Part shown: positions 34,848 through 41,877 of the stretch, piece by piece
How positions within the stretch are numbered: the stretch's first letter is position 1
Layout: each line of letters begins with the position of its first letter
Source: JAURDE01 sp965365285
GTDB lineage: Bacteria > Bdellovibrionota > Bacteriovoracia > Bacteriovoracales > Bacteriovoracaceae
Assembly (NCBI GenBank): GCA_965365285.1
Contig: CBDUBC010000004.1
Coordinates: 10,730 to 74,729 of the forward strand
Length of the DNA: 64,000 bases
Direction: 5' to 3'
Notes under the pieces: generated by a model
Seen by the model: only the letters and a program-made list of their open reading frames with translations
Told to the model about the DNA's origin: nothing
Databases searched by the model: none
Made by a program: the position numbers and the translations under genes

Positions 34848-35249
34848 TTATCGAACTTGAACTTCCACCTTATCTCCAATCATGAATTTTCGAATTTCAA
34901 ATTGAATCCCAGATTCATTTAAAGAGTAAGACTTCAGTTTTGTAATTGCTGTTTGATCCTCAGTGTGGACTACCTCGATTTCACCGATTTTGACCTTGTG
35001 ATTATACATTCTTTTAGAAGTGTAAGGATCGAGCCTTGAAACATTTCTGTAAACATCTAGTATCGTTCCTTTTTCAATTCCTTGAGTCTCTCCCATGGTC
35101 ACATAAAAATTCTTTTTAAGAATTTCGTTTTCATAGCCCATAGGGAAGTCCTGAGTAATGCTATAAATGATGAAATCTTTTCCTTGAGTCGGCTGAGTGA
35201 TTGATAAGATCAGCCCTATAAGAATAATTTTTAAGTTTAGAATACGCAT
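34848..35249 (-). CDS. Exported protein resembling the FlgT C-terminal domain
   Basis: The 133-residue protein has a signal peptide (about 1-23) and then a beta-rich domain. The pattern GIEKGTILDVYRNV followed by VKIGEIEVVHTEDQTAITKL resembles the small SH3-like domain at the C terminus of the flagellar protein FlgT and related exported proteins, but the match is by eye and not certain. The remainder of FlgT is absent. Its stop meets that of the convergent small gene without a gap. A 117-base gap separates it from the upstream lipoprotein gene. Confidence 0.65.
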   Translation of the reverse strand: MRILNLKIILIGLILSITQPTQGKDFIIYSITQDFPMGYENEILKKNFYVTMGETQGIEKGTILDVYRNVSRLDPYTSKRMYNHKVKIGEIEVVHTEDQTAITKLKSYSLNESGIQFEIRKFMIGDKVEVQVR

Positions 35250-35366
35250 GGACCCTCCGATTGCCTTTTAATGTGGGACAATCCTAGTCCACTGAAATGT
35301 TCTAAAAACCTATCGACTTTTCAGGTATACACTAAAGGAAATAAATACCGGGTCGGCAAAATCTGC

Positions 35367-36998
35367 CTAACGAATTTGCAAGTATTTGTATTTATTTGTG
35401 ATAAGTGAGGACGGAATGTAGTTTTCAAGCTTCTTATGCTTAAGAACATAGCGGTTATCATAATACATCATAATCCACGGAAGGTCATTTGAGACGATAT
35501 CTTCAAGCTTTGAAATCATCTGAACTCTCTTCTCCCTCTCCGTTGTTTTAAGTGCCTTTTCTAAAAGCTTTTCAAACTTAGAATTGAAGTAAAAGGAAGC
35601 ATTAGGACCTGGAGGAAAACTTTTTTTACTCAAAAGAGAGAGATTGTTTTCTGGATCTGGGTAATCCATCGCCCACCCATCAAGCCAAAATTGCAAATCT
35701 CCTCTTCGAAGTTTTTCTAAAAAAGCAGGGAAGGTGTTTTGAGAGATTTCTACCTCAATTCCAATTTCTGCTAGATCCTTTTTAATAAACTCGGCCATTT
35801 GCCTAGATTTTGTAGAAGTATTTCGTACATCAAATTTAATACTCAAAGGAAGGGCCACTCGTGCTCTTTTCAGAAGTTTCTTAGCCTTTTCGAGATCATA
35901 TTCAAAGGGAGCAGCTCGTTTTGGATCATGCCCTTCAATACCTGGGGGAATAATAGAGTTTGCTTTTTGAGCAATGTTATTCGTAAAAAGAGTAATGAAT
36001 TTATCTCTATTAATAGCATGGGCAATGGCTTGTCTTAGGTACTTATTTTTTCCTACAACAAAATCGTTCATATTAAAGGCAAGCCACCAATAGGTAAGAG
36101 AGCTCTCTTTTACAAGCTCAATCCCCTTATTATCAAGTTCATCTCGAAGCTCAAGGTTTTCATCAACAGCATTTTGAAAGTTATCTGCATCAAGAGTCGT
36201 AAAATCAATTTTTTCACTTAAAAAATTAAGCCATCTAGTTTGAGTTTCCTTTAAAAGGTGAAATTGAATCTTTTCAATTTGGGGAAGGGTATCGTGGTAA
36301 ATAGGAAAACGGGTGAGATAAGTATTTCCAATAGGGTTAAATCTCTCAAGAACAAAGGGACCAGTTCCAATAATCTTATCACCTAAATTATTTTCATAAT
36401 AGGTAACACTTTCTTCTGGGATTGGAGCAGTGAAGCTCATAGAAAGAGCATAGATCAGCTGAGGATAAGCTTCGGTCAATTTAATCTGAAGAGTATGGTC
36501 GTCAAGAGCTTTGAGTCCTTCAACTTTCGTTTGAAAAAGGCGGCTTAAATTTTTTCCCGCATTCTTTCGCGCCTCATTGAGTCCCACAATCTTATTATCA
36601 AAGAGCCACCAGCCTGGACTTTTAGTCGGAATAAAAGCGATCCGCTTAATTTGAGTGATGAAGTCTTTTGCCATAAGCTTTCGTCCTTTCTCAAAACTTT
36701 CATCGGGGTGGTAATTCACATTTTTTTTAATTTTAATTGTATAGGTGAGTCTATCCTCTGAGATTTCAGGCATAGAAAAAGCAAGAAGAGGAATTACTTT
36801 ATAGGGTCTCTCTTTATAATCATATTGATAAAGAGATTCATAACCTTGATAGACGATCTCTGCACTGGCCCCATCATAACTTAAAGCAGGATCGAGAGTA
36901 CTTGCTTCACTAGACAAAGCAAGGTTTAGTCCTTTGGTATAAGGATTTTGTTTTTTAGTACAGCCTAAGAGCAGAAGAATAAGTATAAAATATTTCAT
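35367..36998 (-). CDS. Peptide-type ABC solute-binding lipoprotein (family 5)
   Basis: This is a periplasmic binding lipoprotein of the OppA/DppA type. The signal peptide ends in the lipobox LLGC. The family core is clear: the early segment LALSSEASTLDPALSYDGA, a YTIKIKKNVNYHPDE-like strand, and a C-terminal domain with WAMDYPDPENN. The length of 543 residues is usual. No permease or ATPase gene lies beside it. It starts 21 bases after recX, so it probably shares the recA transcript. Peptide uptake is the family function; the ligand here is unknown. Confidence 0.9.
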   Translation of the reverse strand: MKYFILILLLLGCTKKQNPYTKGLNLALSSEASTLDPALSYDGASAEIVYQGYESLYQYDYKERPYKVIPLLAFSMPEISEDRLTYTIKIKKNVNYHPDESFEKGRKLMAKDFITQIKRIAFIPTKSPGWWLFDNKIVGLNEARKNAGKNLSRLFQTKVEGLKALDDHTLQIKLTEAYPQLIYALSMSFTAPIPEESVTYYENNLGDKIIGTGPFVLERFNPIGNTYLTRFPIYHDTLPQIEKIQFHLLKETQTRWLNFLSEKIDFTTLDADNFQNAVDENLELRDELDNKGIELVKESSLTYWWLAFNMNDFVVGKNKYLRQAIAHAINRDKFITLFTNNIAQKANSIIPPGIEGHDPKRAAPFEYDLEKAKKLLKRARVALPLSIKFDVRNTSTKSRQMAEFIKKDLAEIGIEVEISQNTFPAFLEKLRRGDLQFWLDGWAMDYPDPENNLSLLSKKSFPPGPNASFYFNSKFEKLLEKALKTTEREKRVQMISKLEDIVSNDLPWIMMYYDNRYVLKHKKLENYIPSSLITNKYKYLQIR

Positions 36999-37019
36999 GA
37001 TGAAAACATATCATGAGTA

Positions 37020-37514
37020 TTACTCGACGTCTTGATCAAGGATATCTTCTACCATCTCTTTTGCTGAATCAAAATCAACACCTTTTGATAAAACAAAGCG
37101 CAGTAATTTGTTTTTAATCTTTTCGCTTTGCTTTAAATCACTAGAGTCAAATGTGTGAGGGAGTTTAGATTTTAATAGCTCTTTCAGTTCTCCTTGAGGA
37201 TTAATAGCATAATCACGCAGGATTTCATCATACTGATCTTTATTTAAATAAAGATTCTTTTTTTCTAATTCTTTTCGAATAAGCTCAAAAGAGAGTCCTT
37301 TTTTAGATCGCCTGCGAACATAGCTTTCTAAAAACGCTTCTTCTTTAAAAAGTCTTTTTTTCTTGAGCTCATTTAGGACATCTTCGGCTACAGTCTCATC
37401 ATAACCTTTGGACGTAATTTTATGAAGGAGATCGTGAGAAGAATAATCCTGGCCGCTAAGGAGTTTAACGGCCAGTTGGAATGCGGTTCTGTGTTCTTCG
37501 GTTATTGAACTGAT
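37020..37514 (-). CDS. recX: Regulatory protein RecX with a non-standard start codon
   Basis: RecX inhibits RecA filaments. In the region after recA I translated a 164-residue open frame on the minus strand. It carries the RecX pattern in order: LAVKLLSGQDYSSHDLLHK, then FLESYVRRRSKKGLSFELI and RKELEKKN, ending at TAA (37022-37020). There is no in-frame ATG, GTG or TTG between the upstream TAA (37520-37518) and the conserved domain. The best start is ATC at 37514, five bases after GAGGT in the recA coding end; ATA at 37505, which overlaps the recA stop, is the alternative. Gene finders are likely to miss it. The product is confident, the exact start is not. Confidence 0.85.
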   Translation of the reverse strand: MSSITEEHRTAFQLAVKLLSGQDYSSHDLLHKITSKGYDETVAEDVLNELKKKRLFKEEAFLESYVRRRSKKGLSFELIRKELEKKNLYLNKDQYDEILRDYAINPQGELKELLKSKLPHTFDSSDLKQSEKIKNKLLRFVLSKGVDFDSAKEMVEDILDQDVE

Positions 37515-38620
37515 TTCTTACCTCGAGTTGATTTCTTTTTCTTTGGAACTTCTACAGGAGTTTCTTCGTCTACAATCTCTCCTGTTTCTTCATTAATCAT
37601 CTCTGTTTGAGGTCCATCAACAAGTCCTCTTTTTACAAGAATTTTATTTTTTACTTCTTCCATAATATCTGGGTTTTCTGAAAGGAAGGTCTTAGAATTT
37701 TCTCGTCCTTGACCAATCTTTGTTCCGTTATAGCTAAACCAAGCTCCGGCCTTATCAATGATGTTTTCTGCAACAGCAAGATCAAGAAGATCACCTGTCT
37801 TAGAAATCCCTTCTCCATACATAATATCGAACTCAACATTAGTAAAAGGAGGAGCGACTTTATTTTTTACAACTTTAACTTTAGTTCGGTTACCAATATA
37901 TTTTTCCCCTTCTTTAATGGCCCCAATTCTTCGAATATCAATTCTTACAGAGGAGTAAAATTTAAGAGCGTTTCCACCTGTTGTTGTCTCTGGGTTACCG
38001 AACATAACTCCAATTTTCATACGAAGCTGGTTAATGAAGATAACGGTACAGTTTGATCTTGCGATCGATCCTGTAAGCTTTCGAAGAGCTTGAGACATCA
38101 GTCTTGCTTGAAGACCCATATGAGAATCTCCCATATCGCCTTCTAGTTCAGCTCGTGGAGTAAGAGCAGCAACAGAGTCAACGATCAAAAGGTTAACAGC
38201 ACCTGAACGTACAAGCATATCAGCAATTTCAAGGGCCTGTTCACCACTATCCGGTTGAGAGATCAGAGTCTTAGAAACATTAAGTCCAAGCTTTTCTGCA
38301 TAACCAGTATCAAGAGCATGTTCAGCATCAACGAAAGCAACAGTTCCACCTGCTTTTTGACATTCGGCCGCAATATGAAGAGTAAGAGTTGTTTTCCCTG
38401 ATGACTCCGGTCCGTATATTTCAATGATTCTTCCTTGAGGAATACCTCCTACTCCAAGAGCAAGGTCAAGACCTAAACATCCAGTTGGGATAACTGGAAT
38501 TTTTGCCTTAGGTTCTGCTTCAAATTTCATGATGGCACCTTTACCGAATTGTTTTTCGATATTAGCGAGTGCCATATCAAGCGCTTTAGTTTTGTCTGAT
38601 TCTGGATTTGTTTTGGCCAT
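37502..38620 (-). CDS. recA: Recombinase RecA
   Basis: RecA polymerises on single-stranded DNA for recombination and activates LexA self-cleavage. The 372-residue protein has Walker A GPESSGKT (residues 70-77), the MAW motif with VDSVAALTPRAELEGDMGD, loop L2 in MFGNPETTTGG and an acidic then Lys-rich C-terminal tail. AGGAG before the ATG is a good ribosome site. It heads a recA-recX-lipoprotein unit with its own strong promoter and an inverted repeat in the leader. Confidence 0.98.
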   Translation of the reverse strand: MAKTNPESDKTKALDMALANIEKQFGKGAIMKFEAEPKAKIPVIPTGCLGLDLALGVGGIPQGRIIEIYGPESSGKTTLTLHIAAECQKAGGTVAFVDAEHALDTGYAEKLGLNVSKTLISQPDSGEQALEIADMLVRSGAVNLLIVDSVAALTPRAELEGDMGDSHMGLQARLMSQALRKLTGSIARSNCTVIFINQLRMKIGVMFGNPETTTGGNALKFYSSVRIDIRRIGAIKEGEKYIGNRTKVKVVKNKVAPPFTNVEFDIMYGEGISKTGDLLDLAVAENIIDKAGAWFSYNGTKIGQGRENSKTFLSENPDIMEEVKNKILVKRGLVDGPQTEMINEETGEIVDEETPVEVPKKKKSTRGKKSVQ

Positions 38621-38709
38621 GTTGATCTCCTATTTTAATTTTTTAATTGTGTAAGCAATCAGGTGAATAGATTTGAGGTCTCTAATTCACAGAAAATAAA
38701 AAGAGTTTC

Positions 38710-38723
38710 ATACAAGTTTGTAT
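38710..38723. promoter_or_regulatory. Inverted repeat in the recA leader, possible LexA operator
   Basis: ATACAA-N2-TTGTAT is a perfect six-base inverted repeat located about 17-30 bases after the predicted recA start site. A repressor bound there would block elongation or clearance. The published Bdellovibrio LexA box (TTAC-N3-GTAA) does not match it, so the identity of the binding protein is open. Confidence 0.4.
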
Positions 38724-38746
38724 TTAATTTTTATTTCTTAATTAAA

Positions 38747-38775
38747 ATCGTATGCGTAGGTGATACGTAAGTCAA
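38747..38775 (-). promoter_or_regulatory. Promoter of recA
   Basis: On the minus strand TTGACT (38775-38770) and TACGAT (38752-38747) are separated by 17 bases. The predicted start site is near 38740, giving a 120-base leader to recA. The spacer also contains a CGTAT-N9-ATACG inverted repeat (38749-38767). The pgpA stop lies six bases upstream. Confidence 0.7.
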
Positions 38776-38780
38776 TACGG

Positions 38781-39272
38781 TTAAGAAGAAAATAAGCCAA
38801 AGTGAAATAGTGTGGCATAAACGAGCCCCGCATAAACTCCGGACACGAGATCATCGATGATAATACCAGAGCCGTGTTTGAGCTTATCAAAATAACTCGC
38901 AGGCCAAATTTTCACGATATCAAAAAATCTAAAAAGGATAAAAAGAGTCAGGTGATGAAGCAGCCCGGGGTCTTTTATGAATAACCACGCAACGCTCATC
39001 CCTAGGACTTCATCAATAACGATCCATTGCGGATCATGCAGATCGTACTCCGTTTCAATATGATGAGCTAGGTAACAAGATAAAATCGTTGTGATGAGTA
39101 TAAAGGGGAGAAATAAAACAAAAGGTGGTCGTAATTGTGCAAGGAAGTAAAGAACTGGCATAATGGCCAGGGTTCCCATGGTGCCTGGCGCCTTAGGAGA
39201 GAATCCTACACCAAAAAAACTTAAAAAAAAGATGACAGGTCTTTTAACAGATAAAGATTTTTTTTCATTCAT
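38781..39272 (-). CDS. pgpA: Phosphatidylglycerophosphatase A
   Basis: PgpA removes phosphate from phosphatidylglycerophosphate to give phosphatidylglycerol. The 163-residue membrane protein shows the family motifs KAPGTMGTL near residue 28, DPQWIVIDEVLGM near 80 and FRFFDIVKIWPASYFDKL followed by SGIIIDDLVSGVYA. Four hydrophobic segments are visible. It lies directly upstream of the recA promoter on the same strand. The divergent RelA/SpoT-like gene starts 32 bases away. No strong ribosome site is seen. Confidence 0.93.
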   Translation of the reverse strand: MNEKKSLSVKRPVIFFLSFFGVGFSPKAPGTMGTLAIMPVLYFLAQLRPPFVLFLPFILITTILSCYLAHHIETEYDLHDPQWIVIDEVLGMSVAWLFIKDPGLLHHLTLFILFRFFDIVKIWPASYFDKLKHGSGIIIDDLVSGVYAGLVYATLFHFGLFSS

Positions 39273-39304
39273 TACGTTTCTTTTGTTAATGTTAGATACT
39301 TTAT

Positions 39305-40564
39305 ATGGAAAGACCGTCTTATTTGTCTAAATATCTTTTTGATTGGGGAACACTTGATGTTGTCATTAATGGTCATTCGCCATTGGACACAAAGCATTTT
39401 ATTTCTCCCATTCGTAACACTGAGCAAGCAGAGCAGTTTCTTCAAGGGTATGGATTTGATCCACATGATCCTGTTAGTAAAGCTGAGCTCTTTGGAAACT
39501 TTCAAGAAGCACTTTCTTTTATTAAAAAATTCTTTCTTAAAGAGGGAGATCCAGACGGTCTTAATCTCAAAATACCTCAAACCATCTTTCTTATAACCGA
39601 TATCGCCGAGCTTCTCATGCTCACAAACTACAAAGGTGATGATCCAAAAGAGATGGAAGATCGATTGTGGGCAGAGATTATCCTAAAGGTCATGCACACG
39701 ATTCTCCACGTTGATAAAGACCTTCGTTCAAACTATTTTAATATTATTCAAACGCAGGTTTTTGATCGTTTCTATAAAGTTCTTCATCGCGCTGAAGGGG
39801 AAAAGCTTTTCTTAGGAAAAGAGAGTGATCCAAATCGTATTCCACTCGTGGATTTTGAAACTAAATCTAAAAAGACGAGAGAGTCTGTAATTATTAAGCT
39901 TCTTCATAAGCCAGAAAATGTAGCTGAGGAATTATTTGATCGAATTGGTGTTCGTTTTGTTACAGAGAAAAGAAGTGATACTTTAAAAGTTGTAAACTTT
40001 CTTGTTTCTCAAAATGTCGTTGTCCCTCATAATATTAAGCCTAGTCGATCAATTAATAACCTATACGATATTGATAAACTAAGAAAAGATTACAAAGCTC
40101 TTGTTAAAAAAGCCATCGCAGAAAAATTAGAAGAACAGGATTTTTCTGAGGCGTTAAACAAAATATTTATGGAAAGTGAACTTAATGCTGATGGAAAAAA
40201 TAAAGTGAATCCTCATTCTCTTGGAGGATATCGATCGATTCAGTTCACAGCTAGACAACTAATTAAATATACAAATCCTTTTCAGCAGCAATTCAATAAT
40301 CTTAAAAGCTTTGCAAGATCGGAAGATCCTAATAGTCCTATCACAGAAAAAATTCTATCTATGGATATCTCTTTAATTGCAAGAGATATTCGCTTTTTTT
40401 ATCCCTTTGAAATTCAGGTCATGGATGAAGAACTCTTTCGGATCAATTCAGAGGGAGCTGCCTCTCATCAAGAGTATAAGAAGGCACAAAAAAACTCGGC
40501 AAGAAACCGAGTTTTTAAACCACTGCTGAAGTTTAAAGGTTTAGACGTCGCGGGTAAGGAATAA
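39305..40564 (+). CDS. RelA/SpoT-like nucleotidyltransferase-fold protein
   Basis: The 419-residue protein has a central to C-terminal domain that lines up with (p)ppGpp synthetase domains: R192ESVIIKLL, LFDRIGVRFV with Asp212 (the D-x-x-G-x-R motif), GGYRSIQF with Tyr309 (GYRSIH in synthetases), and FEIQV with Glu369, followed by a SEGAASHQEYK segment (like VAAHWxYK). His of GYRSIH is Gln here. There is no HD hydrolase, TGS or ACT domain. The N-terminal 190 residues are helical and unassigned. I recall related delta-proteobacterial proteins of unknown function. Alarmone synthesis is a hypothesis. Its end overlaps the convergent hydrolase gene by 24 bases. Confidence 0.8.
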   Translation: MERPSYLSKYLFDWGTLDVVINGHSPLDTKHFISPIRNTEQAEQFLQGYGFDPHDPVSKAELFGNFQEALSFIKKFFLKEGDPDGLNLKIPQTIFLITDIAELLMLTNYKGDDPKEMEDRLWAEIILKVMHTILHVDKDLRSNYFNIIQTQVFDRFYKVLHRAEGEKLFLGKESDPNRIPLVDFETKSKKTRESVIIKLLHKPENVAEELFDRIGVRFVTEKRSDTLKVVNFLVSQNVVVPHNIKPSRSINNLYDIDKLRKDYKALVKKAIAEKLEEQDFSEALNKIFMESELNADGKNKVNPHSLGGYRSIQFTARQLIKYTNPFQQQFNNLKSFARSEDPNSPITEKILSMDISLIARDIRFFYPFEIQVMDEELFRINSEGAASHQEYKKAQKNSARNRVFKPLLKFKGLDVAGKE

Positions 40565-41431
40565 TTCGATTCGTTCATTTAAAAGATGAGGGAAGTCTGC
40601 TTGTGGGACATGGCTCCCTTCATTTAAAATATAGATTTCTGAATCTTTAATAAACTTCTTAAAAATGAATTGAAGATGATTAGGAATTATATTATCGCGA
40701 TCTCCACCTACGATTAGAGTTCGCGCTTTAATTCTTTCCAAAACATTTATAATCGCATGATTTTGCATTTCATTATAGAGCTGAAAGAAAAGAAACGGAT
40801 TAAGCTCTCCAATCTTTCTCAGGTAGGTTTTCACAAAGTCTTCACTACTTGCAGTTGGATTAAAACCTCCATTTCGAACCATAGAGGTAATGATTTTTGA
40901 TTTATAGGAGTTTTTTATTAAAAACTTATGAATATCGGGAAAGTTTCTTGCTTGTTTTTCAATAAAAGGCATAAGAACATTAAATATCTTAGAATCAAAC
41001 ATAGTATCATTTGGGGGAAAGGCGGTTCCTGAAATTAGAATGAGACCTTTCACTTTTTGTGGAAAGCGATTTGCACACTCGAGTGATATATTTACTCCCA
41101 TCGAATGGCCTAAAAGATATATATTTTCTGTCTCAAATAAATCAAAAAGTTGCTTCATGTCCGATAAAATATTTTCGTAGGTACAGGTTGTGATGTCTTG
41201 ATCGCCAGAACTTTCAAAATGGCAGCGATAATCATGAAGAAGAATTTGATAATTAAGTTTCTCTAGAAAAGGAATCTGATAGCTCCACTGAAATTGGGAA
41301 CAAACTAGCCCATAGTTAAAGACAAGTAGCTTTTTGTTGGAATCAATTTTTTCAGGCAAAAAATTAGTCTGAAAAGAGATCTTTGTCCCATCCTCAGTTA
41401 TGAAATGACCAGGGTGATAATCACTTAACAT
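40541..41431 (-). CDS. Alpha/beta hydrolase
   Basis: A cytoplasmic alpha/beta-hydrolase fold protein. The nucleophile elbow is LLGHSMGVN with the catalytic Ser in GHSMG, the acid is in GGDRDNI and the His in NEGSHVPQ near the C terminus. The start is placed at 41431 (MLSDYHPGHF): this ATG overlaps the end of the FHA gene, with AAAGAG before it. An upstream ATG at 41461 would add ten residues. The substrate cannot be told. It is the last gene of the greA-recG minus-strand unit. Confidence 0.85.
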   Translation of the reverse strand: MLSDYHPGHFITEDGTKISFQTNFLPEKIDSNKKLLVFNYGLVCSQFQWSYQIPFLEKLNYQILLHDYRCHFESSGDQDITTCTYENILSDMKQLFDLFETENIYLLGHSMGVNISLECANRFPQKVKGLILISGTAFPPNDTMFDSKIFNVLMPFIEKQARNFPDIHKFLIKNSYKSKIITSMVRNGGFNPTASSEDFVKTYLRKIGELNPFLFFQLYNEMQNHAIINVLERIKARTLIVGGDRDNIIPNHLQFIFKKFIKDSEIYILNEGSHVPQADFPHLLNERIELFLTRDV

Positions 41432-41852
41432 AGCGATCTCTTTCAATGACCTTAAGTTCAAGTTCTATATTCTGAAGTACATCAATGAGAGTCGGACGCT
41501 CCAGCTCTATTTCTTCATACTGATTCCTGAAATTTTCTAAAAGATCGACTTTAGGATTTGGAATGTGCTTAGTAATTTTAAAAACTGTACTACCAATTTT
41601 GATTTCTTCTCCAAGCTTATAAATAATACCTTCAATAATCTTTTTTCCAGAATAATAGAAAATACAGCTATCTGGCGCATCTATATGAATTTTTTTATCA
41701 AGCTTAATTTCAAGATGTCTAAGATGAATATGATCATCTAGAATAATGAGATCATTTTGCAAGGACCGACCTACGGTCATCATCGACTTTTGGTAAATGT
41801 GGGTTCCTAGTATATCTTGATCAGGGGAAGAGAGTATTTCAAATTCAATCAT
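41421..41852 (-). CDS. FHA-domain-like protein
   Basis: FHA domains bind phosphothreonine peptides. The 143-residue protein contains the FHA core pattern: MTVGRSLQNDLIILDD followed by HIHLRHLEI, where the usual SxxH is HLRH. A C-terminal segment (about 100-143) is charged and helical. No other domain is present. It lies 25 bases after recG and overlaps the hydrolase gene by 11 bases. The binding residues are partly altered, so phosphopeptide binding is uncertain. Confidence 0.7.
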   Translation of the reverse strand: MIEFEILSSPDQDILGTHIYQKSMMTVGRSLQNDLIILDDHIHLRHLEIKLDKKIHIDAPDSCIFYYSGKKIIEGIIYKLGEEIKIGSTVFKITKHIPNPKVDLLENFRNQYEEIELERPTLIDVLQNIELELKVIERDRYVK

Positions 41853-41877
41853 ATCCCTATTTTAACTTCAAGAGAGG

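Noticed and set aside
37502..37520. Programmed -1 frameshift from recA into recX
   Set aside because: No slippery heptamer occurs between the recX-frame stop at 37520-37518 and the recA stop. A rare start codon next to GAGGT is the simpler explanation.
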